Part shown: positions 1-8,969 of the stretch, piece after piece | How positions within the stretch are numbered: position 1 is the first letter of the stretch | Layout of the letters: every line of letters begins with the position of its first letter | Source of the DNA: Pseudonocardia sp. | Lineage (GTDB): Bacteria > Actinomycetota > Actinomycetes > Mycobacteriales > Pseudonocardiaceae | Length of the DNA stretch: 64,000 bases | Direction: 5' to 3' | NCBI RefSeq assembly: GCF_029263155.1 | Contig: NZ_JAJCYB010000063.1 | Location: 1 to 64,000, forward strand | Program-made: the position numbers and the translations under genes | Notes under the pieces: generated by a model | The model's database searches: none | Seen by the model: only the letters and a program-made list of their open reading frames with translations | Told to the model about the DNA's origin: nothing

Positions 1-644
1 ACGACGCCGCGATGTTCGACGCCATCGCCACCCTGATCGACGCAGGCGCCAGGCCGCGCACCGCCGACGACGACCGCACCCCCGCCACCCGCCAGGCCGA
101 AGCCCTCGCCGACGCCTGCGGGTTCGTGCTCGACCACGGCAGCGCCGAGCACCTGCCCTCCGGCGGCGGCCGCCGCCCCCACCTCAACATCATCGTCACC
201 CTCGACGACCTGCAGCGCCGCGCCCGCGCCGCCGTCCTCGATTTCGGCGGCACCCTCTCGCCCGAGGCACTGCGGATGCTGTGTTGCGACGCCGCGGTCA
301 TCCCCGTCGTCATGGGCAGTGCCGGGCAGCCCCTCGACATCGGCCGCCGCACCCGCGTCATCCCCGAGGGCGTACGCCGCGCCGTGACCGTCCGCGACCG
401 CGGCTGCGCCCGCTGCGGCCGCCCCCCGAGCTGGACCGAGATCCACCACATCGTTCCGTGGGAACACGGCGGCCCCACCCGCGTCGACAACTGCGTGATG
501 ATCTGCCGGGCGTGTCACCGCCTGGTCCACCACGCCGGCTGGGACGTCGCGCTCGTCGGCGGGCGCCCCGAGTTCTACCCGCCGCCGTGGATCGACCCGA
601 GGCGCCGGCCCCGCATGCCAGCGGCACCGCCGATGGTCGCGTAG
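1..644 (+). CDS. DUF222/HNH endonuclease family protein, C-terminal part (cut by window start)
   Basis: The reading frame is open at the window edge, so the true start lies upstream. The visible part ends in an HNH module: two zinc-knuckle Cys pairs (CARC and CRAC) flank the WTEIHHIVPWEHGG core and the asparagine of VDNC. This layout is the C-terminus of the large actinobacterial DUF222 + HNH family (often called 13E12-repeat proteins). These are predicted metal-dependent nucleases, and most members have no established biological role. The preceding ~110 residues match the tail of the DUF222 region. Family assignment is secure; function beyond nuclease chemistry is not. Confidence 0.85.
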   Translation, partial: DAAMFDAIATLIDAGARPRTADDDRTPATRQAEALADACGFVLDHGSAEHLPSGGGRRPHLNIIVTLDDLQRRARAAVLDFGGTLSPEALRMLCCDAAVIPVVMGSAGQPLDIGRRTRVIPEGVRRAVTVRDRGCARCGRPPSWTEIHHIVPWEHGGPTRVDNCVMICRACHRLVHHAGWDVALVGGRPEFYPPPWIDPRRRPRMPAAPPMVA

Positions 645-781
645 CCACCCGCGTCGTGCATCGGTCCTCCCGGATCGCGGTCGGCGCGCAGGGGACTGCG
701 CCGGACCAGGTAGAGCGACCGCATCAGCCCGCGCACCGTGCGGTTCCAGACGTACCCGCGCGGGAACTCCGGCAGCAGCAT
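575..781 (-). CDS. Possible small protein of unknown function (68 aa)
   Basis: A GGAGG sits 4-5 bases upstream of the ATG at 781, a good Shine-Dalgarno site. The N-terminal 30 residues (MLLPEFPRGYVWNRTVRGLM...) look protein-like; the Gly/Arg-rich tail does not. The ORF overlaps the 3' end of the HNH gene by 70 bases on the other strand. It may instead be the second half of a frameshifted gene whose first half is the ORF at 724-870. No family recognised; real expression is uncertain. Confidence 0.35.
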   Translation of the reverse strand: MLLPEFPRGYVWNRTVRGLMRSLYLVRRSPLRADRDPGGPMHDAGGYATIGGAAGMRGRRLGSIHGGG

Positions 782-870
782 CGTCCTCCGTCGACCTGGA
801 CCAGGATCGCCATGTCTTCCCCGACATGCTCGTGCTCCCCGATCGTCGGGCCGTCCGGTTCGGACGTCAT
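724..870 (-). CDS. Possible small ORF (48 aa), possibly the first half of a frameshifted gene
   Basis: It starts 8 bases after the stop of the upstream gene (879-1907). The first ~30 residues are acidic and plausible (MTSEPDGPTIGEHEHVGED...), but the tail becomes Cys/Arg-rich, as expected after a frameshift. The frame of the neighbouring ORF at 575-781 continues the sense at that point, so a single-base deletion near 783-790 could have split one ~100-residue protein. No homologous family recognised. Confidence 0.25.
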   Translation of the reverse strand: MTSEPDGPTIGEHEHVGEDMAILVQVDGGRCCCRSSRAGTSGTARCAG

Positions 871-878
871 GAGAGCCC

Positions 879-1907
879 TCAGGAGGCCAGTGTCGTGGGC
901 TCCGTCCGCAGCAACCGGTCGCCCGCCCGCTCCGCCGCGCGCCGCACCTCCTCGTCGAACACCTGCAGGCACGCCGCCGCGCGGTCCGGCCCGTCGCGAT
1001 CGTCGAGGCCCTGATGGCGCATGTGCACCATGCCGCAGGCCTGCACGGCCCGCACGAGGCGCTCCAGCAGGCACGGGGCCGGCCGGGCGGGGTCGAGGAG
1101 CGTGAACTGCGGGTCGTCGGTGGGATCGTCCCTGCGTCCCAGGATCATGCCGCGCGCGGTGAGCGCCGCCGCCTGAACGAGGCACCGGGCGGCGGGCAGC
1201 GGTGGGTTCCCCTCGTCGAGCAGATCGACGATCACGGCCGCGGTCTCGACGTCGATCCCCCCGATGTCGGGATCGCTCAGCAGCAGGTCCCGGACGGTGC
1301 CCGCACCGGTACGGACCTGCGTGACCTCGACGGCCGCCGCGAGCCAGTGCGCCGCCGCGACCGCGGCCGCGATCGGCTCCACCTCGGTGAACAGCCGCTC
1401 GCTGCCCATCGGCACCTCGTGCAGGAGCCGATCGGCCGCGACCACCTGGACCGGGGAGGCGTCGAGCCGGGTCAGTGCGACGGCCTGCCGGGCGCGGCCG
1501 GACAGATCCCCGCACCGCGCGCGCTCGACGGCGTCGAGATCGGCGGTCACGTCCTCGACGACGGCCCTGCTCACCCCGGCGCTGCCAACCGCGACGAGCT
1601 CGCGCCCGACGTCGTGCGCACCGTCGAGCAACGGGTCGCCCTCCCGGTAGAGCAGCCCCGCGCGAGGCAGGTGCGGCCTGCGCAGCGCGCGCAGGGCCGG
1701 CGCGGGCCGGATCTCGACCGCGGCGGGATCGGTGTAGGCCAGCCACGCCGTGTCCGACAGCGCGGTGAGCGCCTTGGCCAGGTGCAGGCCACTCCGCTCG
1801 GTCGTACGGGTGTTCAGTCGGGCGACGGTGCGGGCGGTCGCGCCCGCGCCGGTCGGCCAGGTGGCCAGCAGGTGGGAGGTGGTCGGGTCGAAGGCGTAGG
1901 TCGTCAT
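879..1907 (-). CDS. Conserved hypothetical protein, 342 aa
   Basis: The ATG at 1907 was chosen because residues from there (MTTYAFDPTTSHLLATWPTG) look native, whereas the in-frame extension to 2021 is Arg/Pro-rich noise; no clear Shine-Dalgarno site is seen, so translation may be leaderless. The protein is Ala/Asp/Leu-rich and probably cytoplasmic and helical, with no signal peptide or membrane segment. No catalytic motif or family was recognised. It is divergent from the Wadjet operon, with 131 bases between the start codons, and so may share a promoter region with it. Confidence 0.6.
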   Translation of the reverse strand: MTTYAFDPTTSHLLATWPTGAGATARTVARLNTRTTERSGLHLAKALTALSDTAWLAYTDPAAVEIRPAPALRALRRPHLPRAGLLYREGDPLLDGAHDVGRELVAVGSAGVSRAVVEDVTADLDAVERARCGDLSGRARQAVALTRLDASPVQVVAADRLLHEVPMGSERLFTEVEPIAAAVAAAHWLAAAVEVTQVRTGAGTVRDLLLSDPDIGGIDVETAAVIVDLLDEGNPPLPAARCLVQAAALTARGMILGRRDDPTDDPQFTLLDPARPAPCLLERLVRAVQACGMVHMRHQGLDDRDGPDRAAACLQVFDEEVRRAAERAGDRLLRTEPTTLAS

Positions 1908-2038
1908 GGCGGGAGGATGGCGGGTGCGGGTGGACTCGCGGGGCCGAACGCGAGAACTCGCCGGGCGTCGCGGCAGGGCCTGCCCGGAACTGTCGGTGCC
2001 GCCCCCTACTCTCGCCCCCACCGACCGAGGAGGCCCGG

Positions 2039-3583
2039 ATGCCCACGCACAGCGCGTTCACCTACCTCACCGTGGGCAAGTCCGAGCTCTACCGGCAGGT
2101 GATGCTCGCGTTCGTCGCCGCCAAGCGCCGCTTCACCGTGCACCTGCGCCCCGAGGACGTGCGCGACGCGCTGGGCCCGGGGGTCGACGTCGATGCCGTG
2201 GCCGCGGCGCTGGTGGCGCTGGAGGGCTGGGGCAACGTGGCGTCGGACCCCGACACCAGCCGCGTCACCACCGTGGAGGACTTCCACCGCGCCCGCTACC
2301 TCTACCAGCTCACCCGCGAGGGAGAGGCGGCCGAGGAGGCGCTGGCCGTCTACGACGAGGCGCTGGGCCGACGCGGGGCGCTGCAGGCCGTCGCGCTCAC
2401 CGACATCGCCACCCAGCTCCGCGTCCTGCACGAGCTGGCGCTGTCCGCCGAACCCGATCCGGCGAAGGTGCACCTGTCCCTGCGGGCCCTGGTCGACCGG
2501 TTCACCGACCTGGCCGCCAACGCGCAGGCGTTCATGGGATCGCTGCAACGCTCGATCGACCTGCACGACGCCGACGCCGAGGCGTTCCGCGCCTACAAGG
2601 AGCGGCTGATCGACTACCTGCAGCGGTTCATCACCGACCTGGTCGCCACCGGCTCGGAGATCGCGGCGCTGGTGGCGCGGATCGAGGAGCTCGGGGTCGA
2701 TCCGCTGCTCGACGCGGCGGCATGGCGGGAGGCCGCCGACGCCGCTCCCGGTGCCGTGGGCGACGGCGACGATCCGCGCGCGGTGGAGTTCGCCCGGCGC
2801 GCGGCGCTGTGGCGGGAGCGGTGGGCGGGGTTCCGCGCCTGGTTCGTCAGCGCCCCGCAGCACCCGAGCCAGGCCAAGCTGCTGCGCTCGCAGGCGCGCG
2901 CGGCGATCCCGCAGCTGCTGCACGTCGTGGCCGCGCTCAACGACCGGCGCACCGGGCGCTCCGACCGCTCGGCCGATTTCCGCACGCTCGCCCTGTGGTT
3001 CGCCCAGGCCCCCGACGAGGCGTCGATGCACCGGCTGTGGCGCAGCGCGTTCGGCCTGTCCCCATCGCGGCACCTCACGATCGACGCCGACACGCTCGCC
3101 GCCCGCGCCGACGACCCGGTGCCCGCGAGCACGCCGTGGGCCGACGCGCCGCCGCTGGAGATCAGCCCGCGGCTGCGCAGGACCGGGAGCTACGAGCGGC
3201 GGGGCAAGCCGTCGCGGGTCGCCGACCGGTCCGCGCAGCGGCGCCACCTCGCCGAGGTGGCCGCGCAGGAGGCCGCGGAACTGGCGGCGGCGCGGGCGGC
3301 GCTGGCCACCGAGCACCCGGTGCGGCTGTCCGACGTCGGCACGCTCGACGTCGACGCGTTCCGGCTGTTCCTCGGCCTGCTCGGCGACGCCCTCACCGCA
3401 CTCACGCCGGGCCGCCACGAGGTCACCACGAGCACCTCGGACGGCACGATGGCCGTGCGGCTCACCGTCCTCCCCGGCGCCGCGCCGGTACGGATCCACA
3501 CGCCCGACGGCGAGTTCCGCGGGCCCGACCATCTCGTGCACATCGTCGACCTCACGGCGCCGGCGCGGGAGCTGACGGCATGA
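2039..3583 (+). CDS. jetA: Wadjet type II JetA-like protein (DUF2397 / TIGR02677)
   Basis: First gene of the four-gene operon 2039-10167. The 514-residue length and the N-terminus (FTYLTVGKSELYRQVMLAF) fit the DUF2397/TIGR02677 family, the kleisin-like (MukF-like) subunit JetA of type II Wadjet. In Wadjet, JetA, JetB and JetC form an SMC complex that extrudes circular DNA, and JetD cleaves it, removing plasmids. A strong GAGGAGG lies 5 bases before the ATG. The stop overlaps the next start (ATGA at 3580). Family identity rests on order, size and sequence character; no profile search was run. Confidence 0.85.
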   Translation: MPTHSAFTYLTVGKSELYRQVMLAFVAAKRRFTVHLRPEDVRDALGPGVDVDAVAAALVALEGWGNVASDPDTSRVTTVEDFHRARYLYQLTREGEAAEEALAVYDEALGRRGALQAVALTDIATQLRVLHELALSAEPDPAKVHLSLRALVDRFTDLAANAQAFMGSLQRSIDLHDADAEAFRAYKERLIDYLQRFITDLVATGSEIAALVARIEELGVDPLLDAAAWREAADAAPGAVGDGDDPRAVEFARRAALWRERWAGFRAWFVSAPQHPSQAKLLRSQARAAIPQLLHVVAALNDRRTGRSDRSADFRTLALWFAQAPDEASMHRLWRSAFGLSPSRHLTIDADTLAARADDPVPASTPWADAPPLEISPRLRRTGSYERRGKPSRVADRSAQRRHLAEVAAQEAAELAAARAALATEHPVRLSDVGTLDVDAFRLFLGLLGDALTALTPGRHEVTTSTSDGTMAVRLTVLPGAAPVRIHTPDGEFRGPDHLVHIVDLTAPARELTA

Positions 3584-4782
3584 CCTCCGCACTGTCGGAC
3601 GCGCTGGGGCAGACGCGGCGCAGCGAGCTCACCCGGGCGGCGCGGGCCCTGCTGCGCCGCCCGGTGCTGCGGGCACACGGGCCCGACGCCGAGCACGTCG
3701 TGCTGGTGCGGCGGCACGCGGGCGCGCTGCGGGAGTGGTTCGACCGCAACACCGGCTGGCGCCTCGTCGTCGACAGCGAGGTGGCGCGGCTGGTCAAGAC
3801 CGTGCCCGACACCGCCGACCCCACCCATCCCGCCCGCGATCCGCGCAGCCGGGCGCCATTCACCCGGCGCCGCTACGTGCTCACCTGCCTCGCCCTGGCG
3901 GTGCTGGAACGGGCCGACGCCCAGGTCACGCTGGGTCGGCTCGCCGAGCAGATCGTGCTCGGGGCCGCCGATCCCGAGTTGGGGATGGCGTTCACCCTGG
4001 AACGCCGCGAGGAGCGCACCGACCTGGTGTCGGTGGTGCGGCTGCTGCTCGACCTCGGGGTGCTGGCCCGGGTCGCGGGTGACGAGGACGCCTTCGTGCG
4101 CCAGGACGGCGACGCCCTCTACGACGTGGAGCGCCGGGTGCTCGCGGCGCTGCTCGCCACGCCCCGCGGGCCGTCCACCGTCGCCGGGGCGGGTTTCGAG
4201 GAGCGCCTCTCGGGCATCACCGAGGAGCTGCCCGCCACCACCGACGACCTGCGCAACCAGCGGATCCGCCACCGGCTCACCCGCCGCCTGCTCGACGAGC
4301 CGGTGCTCTACCACGCCGATCTCGACGACGCCGAGCTCGCGTACCTCACGAGCCAGCGCCACGCGATCACCAGCCGGATCACCGAGCTGACCGGGCTGGT
4401 GGCGGAGGTGCGGGCCGAGGGCGTCGCGATGGTCGACCCGCTCGACGACCTCACCGACGTCCGCATGCCCGAGAGCGGCACCGAGGGCCACGCCACGCTG
4501 CTGCTCGCCGAGCACCTCGCCGCGGCGGCGCAACCCCTCCCGCTCGCCGCGCTGCACGACCACCTGCGCAGCCAGGCGGCCGAGCACGCGTCGTACTGGC
4601 GCAAGGACGCCACGGCGCCCGGGGCGGAGGTGGAGCTCACCGAGCTGGCGCTGCGCCGGTTGCAGGCGCTGCGGCTCGTCCACCGCGAGGGCGACGTCGT
4701 GCGCCCGCTGCCCGCGCTGGCCCGCTACGCCGTCGGCGCCCCCACGATCCAGGAGCCCAGGAGACGGGAGCCGGACCGATGA
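3580..4782 (+). CDS. jetB: Wadjet type II JetB-like protein (DUF2398 / TIGR02678)
   Basis: 400 residues; the ATG overlaps the jetA stop (ATGA), so translation is probably coupled. Sequence (YVLTCLALAVLERADAQVTL, WRLVVDSEVARLVK) and position match DUF2398/TIGR02678, the KITE-type (MukE-like) winged-helix subunit that links kleisin and SMC in type II Wadjet. It has no membrane segment or signal peptide. The stop again overlaps the next start (ATGA at 4779). The frame is open upstream of 3580, but that extension is a shadow of jetA. Confidence 0.85.
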   Translation: MTSALSDALGQTRRSELTRAARALLRRPVLRAHGPDAEHVVLVRRHAGALREWFDRNTGWRLVVDSEVARLVKTVPDTADPTHPARDPRSRAPFTRRRYVLTCLALAVLERADAQVTLGRLAEQIVLGAADPELGMAFTLERREERTDLVSVVRLLLDLGVLARVAGDEDAFVRQDGDALYDVERRVLAALLATPRGPSTVAGAGFEERLSGITEELPATTDDLRNQRIRHRLTRRLLDEPVLYHADLDDAELAYLTSQRHAITSRITELTGLVAEVRAEGVAMVDPLDDLTDVRMPESGTEGHATLLLAEHLAAAAQPLPLAALHDHLRSQAAEHASYWRKDATAPGAEVELTELALRRLQALRLVHREGDVVRPLPALARYAVGAPTIQEPRRREPDR

Positions 4783-7700
4783 CGCTCCCCCAGCCCGCCC
4801 GTGCCCGCTGGCAGCCGCTGCGCGCCGGGCTCGTCGACCTCTTCTACTACGACGTCGAGGAGTTCTGGTTCCACGACGGGCGGCTGCTGCTGCGCGGCAA
4901 CAACGGCACCGGGAAGTCGAAGGTGCTGGCGCTGCTGCTGCCGTTCCTGCTCGACGGCGACCTGTCCTCGCACCGGGTCGAGCCCGACGCCGACCACAAG
5001 AAGCGCATGGAGTGGAACCTGCTGCTCGGCGGCGAGCACCCGCATCCCGAACGGCTCGGCTACACGTGGTGCGAGTTCGGGCGGCTCACCGAGGACGGCA
5101 CGGCGCAGTTCCGCACGATCGGGTGCGGGCTCAAGGCGGTCGCCGGGCGGGGCATCGCGCGGCACTGGTTCTTCGTCACCGACCAGCGCGTCGGGGCCGA
5201 CCTGCAGCTGGTCGACGCCACGCGCACCGCGCTGACCCGCGAACGGCTCACCGACGCACTCGCCGGGCACGGCGTCGTGCACGACCGCGCCCGCGACTAC
5301 CGCCGGGCCGTCGACGAGGCGCTGTTCGGCCTCGGCGAGCAGCGCTACGGCGCGCTGGTCGACCTGCTCGTGCAGCTGCGCCAACCGCAGCTGTCCAAGC
5401 GACCGAGCGAGAGGGCGCTCTCCGACGCGCTCACCGAGGCACTGCCGCCGCTGGACCAGGCCGTCGTCGCCGACGTCGCCGAGGCGTTCCGCAGCCTGGA
5501 GGAGGATCGCGACGAGCTGGCCGCCATGACCGAGGCGCACGACAGCGCGCGGGCGTTCCTCGGGCACTACCGGCGCTACGCCTCGGTGGCCGCGCGGCGC
5601 CGCGCCGCGCTGCCCCGGCACGCCGAGCAGCGCTACCGGTCCGCTCGGGAGGCGCTCGCCGCCGCGCAGGAGGCGCACCGCGTCGCGGAGGAGGCCGCGG
5701 AGGAGGCCGCCGACCGGCTCGCGACGCTGGAGGCCGACGCCGAGCGGCTCCGGGTCCGGGACCGCACCCTGCGCCAGAGCCCCGAGATGCGTAGCGCCGA
5801 GCAGCTCGAACGCGCCGCCGACGAGGCCCGCAGGCGCCGCCGCGACGCCGACGACGCGGCCCGGCGACGCACCGACGCCGCCGCCGACCTCGACCGGCGC
5901 CGCGCCCGCCACGACGACGCCGGGCGCCGCACCACCGCGCTCGCCGCCGAGCTGGCCGCGGCGCGCGAGTCGGCCACCGATGCCGCCCGGACCGCACTGG
6001 TCGCCGATCCGCACGCCACCGAGATCGACGCACGGCTGACCGGGACCGACGCCCCGCCCGACGGGTTCGGGTCCCCGCCCGACGGGATCGGCTCCCGGCC
6101 CGACGGGATCGACGCCCCGGCCGACCGCCGGCTGGAGCGGCTGCGCCGCGCGGCGACGGAGATCACCGAACGCCAGGAGCGCGCGATCCGCCACGTCGAC
6201 ACGTTGCTCACGGCGGAGTCCGCCGCGGCCCGGGCCCTCGCCGACGCCCGCGCCACCGTCGACCGGCTGGCCGGCACCGCGGCCGAGCTCGCCGAGCGTC
6301 GGGCGGCCGCCGCCGAGGCCGTCGAGGAGCGGGCGACCGAGCTCGTCGCGGCCACCCGGGATCACCTCGACGCCGCGGTCGAGCTGGCCGTACCCGAGCC
6401 CGACGCCGTGGCCGCGGCGCTGGAACTGTGGGCCGGCACCCTCGACGGGCCCAACCCGGCCCGCGTCACCGCCGACACGGCAGGGCGCGACGCCACCACC
6501 GCGCTGGCCACCGCCGGCGCTGCCCTGGAGCAGCGGTCGGACGCGGCGGCGGCCCACGCGGCCGAACTGGCCGCGGAGATCACCCGGCTGGAGGCGGGCG
6601 AGCACGGCGCACCGCCGGCCCCGCACACCCGCGCTCCCGACGCCCGCACCGGCCGGTCCGGGGCCCCGCTGTGGCAGCTCGTCGACTTCGCCGAGGAGGT
6701 CGACGACGTCACGTCCGGCGGCACGGCCCGGGCCGGGTTGGAGGCCGCGCTGGAGGCCTCCGGCGTGCTCGACGCCTGGCTCACACCCGACGGTGCGCTC
6801 ACGGCACCGGGCGGCGACGTCCTGATCGCACCGGAGTCCGGCTCGGTGCCCGGCACTGCGGTGGCCACGGTCCTGCGACCCGCGATCGACCCCGCCGACC
6901 CCCGGGCCGCCGCCGTGCCGGAGGAGGCGGTGGAGTCGGTGCTCGCCGCCATCGGGCTGGGGGCCGGTCCGGCATCCACCTGGGTCGGCACCGACGGCCG
7001 GTTCCGGATCGGGGTCCTCACCGGGGCGTGGAGCAAGCCCGCGGCGCAGTACATCGGGCGCGGCGCCCGGGAGGCCGCCCGGCGGGCCCGGCTGGTCGTG
7101 GTGCGGGCCGAGGCCGACGACGTGGCCGCGGAGCAGGCCGCCATCGCCACCGAGCGGAAGCTCCTCGCCGACCGCCGCGACACCCTCGCCCGCGAGCTCG
7201 CCGGGCTGCCCGACGACACACCGCTGCGGGAAGCACACGCCGCGACCGTCGCCCTGAGCGGCGAGCACGCCCGGCTGGAGCGCGAACGCCGGGAGGCGGA
7301 CGCCCACGTGGACCTCGCCACCGACCGGGCCACCACGGCCACCGAGGAGCTGCACACCGGCGCCACCGACGTCGGGCTGCCCACCGACCGGCCCGCCCTC
7401 GACGCCGTCCGCGACGCGCTGGCGGGCTACCGCGTCACGCTCGCCGGGCTGTGGCCCGCCGCGCGCGGCCTCGCCGACGCCCGGAACGCCGAACGCGACA
7501 CCGCCGCCGAGCTCGCCGCCGCCCGGGACGCGCACGCCGCGGCCGAGGACCACGCCGCCGAGGCCGACCGCGACGCACGCGCGGCGGCCGAGGCGCACGG
7601 GACGCTGCGCGACACCGTCGGGGCGGCCGTGGAGGAGCTGCAGCGGCTGCTGGCCGAGGTCACCGAGCTGTCGCTGGCCAACTCGCGCGACCACAGGGAC

Positions 7701-8969
7701 GCCACCGGCGCCCGCGAGCGGGCGGTCGCCGCGAGCGGCCGGGCCGACGGGCTGCGCCAGGGTGCCACCGCCGATCTGGCGACGGCCACCGACGAGCGCA
7801 CCGCGGCCGCCGACTCCCTGCGCCGCTTCGCCGGCACCGGCCTGCTCACCGTCGCCCTGCCCGAGCTGGCCGTGCCGGACACCTGGGCACCCGATCCGAC
7901 GGTGCGCCTGGCCCGGCAGATCGACCAGGAGCTGGAGTCGGTCGGCGCCGACGACCCCGCGTGGGACCGCGTGCAGCGCCGCGTCACCGACGAGCTCAAG
8001 ACGCTCTCCGACACCCTCGCCCGCCAGGGCAGCACCGCCTCGGCGCAGCTGCTCGAGGACGGCATCGTCGTCGAGGTCGTGTTCCGCGGGCGGCCGGCCA
8101 CGGTCCCGGAGCTCACGGCCGCGCTGGACACCGAGGTCACCGACCGCAGCCGCCTGCTCGACGAGCGCGAGCGGGAGATCCTGGAGAACCACCTGGTCAA
8201 CGAGGTGGCGAGCACGCTGCAGGAGCTGATCGCGCAGGCCGAGCAGCAGGTCGGGGTGATGAACGCCGAACTGGACGGTCGGCCCACCAGCACCGGGATG
8301 CGGCTGCGGCTGGAGTGGCGCCCCCGCGAGGACGGCCCGGCCGGGCTCGTCGAGGCCCGCCGCCGGCTGCTGCGCCAGACCTCGGACGCGTGGTCCGAGG
8401 ACGACCGGGCCGCCGTCGGCGGGTTCCTGCAGGCCCGCATCGCCGAGGTCCGCGCCCGCGACGAGACCGGCACCTGGTTGGAGCACCTCGACACGGCCCT
8501 GGACTACCGCGGCTGGCACCGGTTCGTCATCGAGCGCCACCAGAACGGGCAGTGGCGCCCGGCCACCGGCCCGGCGTCGGGTGGCGAGCGAGTGCTGGCC
8601 GCGAGCGTGCCGCTGTTCGCGGCGGCGTCGGCGCACTACGCCTCGGCGGGCAACCCGCACGCCCCGCGGCTGGTCACCCTCGACGAGGCGTTCGCCGGCG
8701 TCGACGACCACGCCCGCGCCAAGTACCTCGGCCTGCTCGCCGCGTTCGACCTCGACGTCGTGATGACCAGCGAGCGGGAGTGGGGCTGCTACCCGGAGGT
8801 CCCCGGCCTCGCGATCGCGCAGCTGGCCCGCACCGACGGGATCGCGGCCGTGCTCGTCACCAACTGGCGGTGGGACGGGCGGCAGCGCCGCCCGGTGCCA
8901 CGCCCGGTCGGCGCCGCGGCGGCGCCGGAGCCGGTCGCGGCCACCGGCAGCCTGTTCGATGAGCTCTGA
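4779..8969 (+). CDS. jetC: Wadjet type II JetC-like SMC ATPase (TIGR02680)
   Basis: 1396 residues with SMC/ABC architecture. The Walker A motif GNNGTGKS is at residues 40-47. Long Ala/Arg/Glu-rich coiled coils (about 280-620 and 790-1010) flank a central hinge-like domain. C-terminally come the ABC signature in ATGPASGGERVLAAS (about 1266) and Walker B LVTLDEAFAGVD (about 1300), followed by the switch-like region VVMTSERE. This is the motor of the Wadjet complex. Length is normal for TIGR02680, and all ATPase motifs are intact, so the system looks functional. Residues about 420-450 contain a short PDG-x-GS repeat. Confidence 0.9.
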   Translation: MTLPQPARARWQPLRAGLVDLFYYDVEEFWFHDGRLLLRGNNGTGKSKVLALLLPFLLDGDLSSHRVEPDADHKKRMEWNLLLGGEHPHPERLGYTWCEFGRLTEDGTAQFRTIGCGLKAVAGRGIARHWFFVTDQRVGADLQLVDATRTALTRERLTDALAGHGVVHDRARDYRRAVDEALFGLGEQRYGALVDLLVQLRQPQLSKRPSERALSDALTEALPPLDQAVVADVAEAFRSLEEDRDELAAMTEAHDSARAFLGHYRRYASVAARRRAALPRHAEQRYRSAREALAAAQEAHRVAEEAAEEAADRLATLEADAERLRVRDRTLRQSPEMRSAEQLERAADEARRRRRDADDAARRRTDAAADLDRRRARHDDAGRRTTALAAELAAARESATDAARTALVADPHATEIDARLTGTDAPPDGFGSPPDGIGSRPDGIDAPADRRLERLRRAATEITERQERAIRHVDTLLTAESAAARALADARATVDRLAGTAAELAERRAAAAEAVEERATELVAATRDHLDAAVELAVPEPDAVAAALELWAGTLDGPNPARVTADTAGRDATTALATAGAALEQRSDAAAAHAAELAAEITRLEAGEHGAPPAPHTRAPDARTGRSGAPLWQLVDFAEEVDDVTSGGTARAGLEAALEASGVLDAWLTPDGALTAPGGDVLIAPESGSVPGTAVATVLRPAIDPADPRAAAVPEEAVESVLAAIGLGAGPASTWVGTDGRFRIGVLTGAWSKPAAQYIGRGAREAARRARLVVVRAEADDVAAEQAAIATERKLLADRRDTLARELAGLPDDTPLREAHAATVALSGEHARLERERREADAHVDLATDRATTATEELHTGATDVGLPTDRPALDAVRDALAGYRVTLAGLWPAARGLADARNAERDTAAELAAARDAHAAAEDHAAEADRDARAAAEAHGTLRDTVGAAVEELQRLLAEVTELSLANSRDHRDATGARERAVAASGRADGLRQGATADLATATDERTAAADSLRRFAGTGLLTVALPELAVPDTWAPDPTVRLARQIDQELESVGADDPAWDRVQRRVTDELKTLSDTLARQGSTASAQLLEDGIVVEVVFRGRPATVPELTAALDTEVTDRSRLLDEREREILENHLVNEVASTLQELIAQAEQQVGVMNAELDGRPTSTGMRLRLEWRPREDGPAGLVEARRRLLRQTSDAWSEDDRAAVGGFLQARIAEVRARDETGTWLEHLDTALDYRGWHRFVIERHQNGQWRPATGPASGGERVLAASVPLFAAASAHYASAGNPHAPRLVTLDEAFAGVDDHARAKYLGLLAAFDLDVVMTSEREWGCYPEVPGLAIAQLARTDGIAAVLVTNWRWDGRQRRPVPRPVGAAAAPEPVAATGSLFDEL

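Noticed and set aside
1906..3579. N-terminal extension of JetB to 958 residues
   Set aside because: The upstream part is an out-of-frame shadow of jetA; the ATGA overlap at 3580 gives the proper start and family length.
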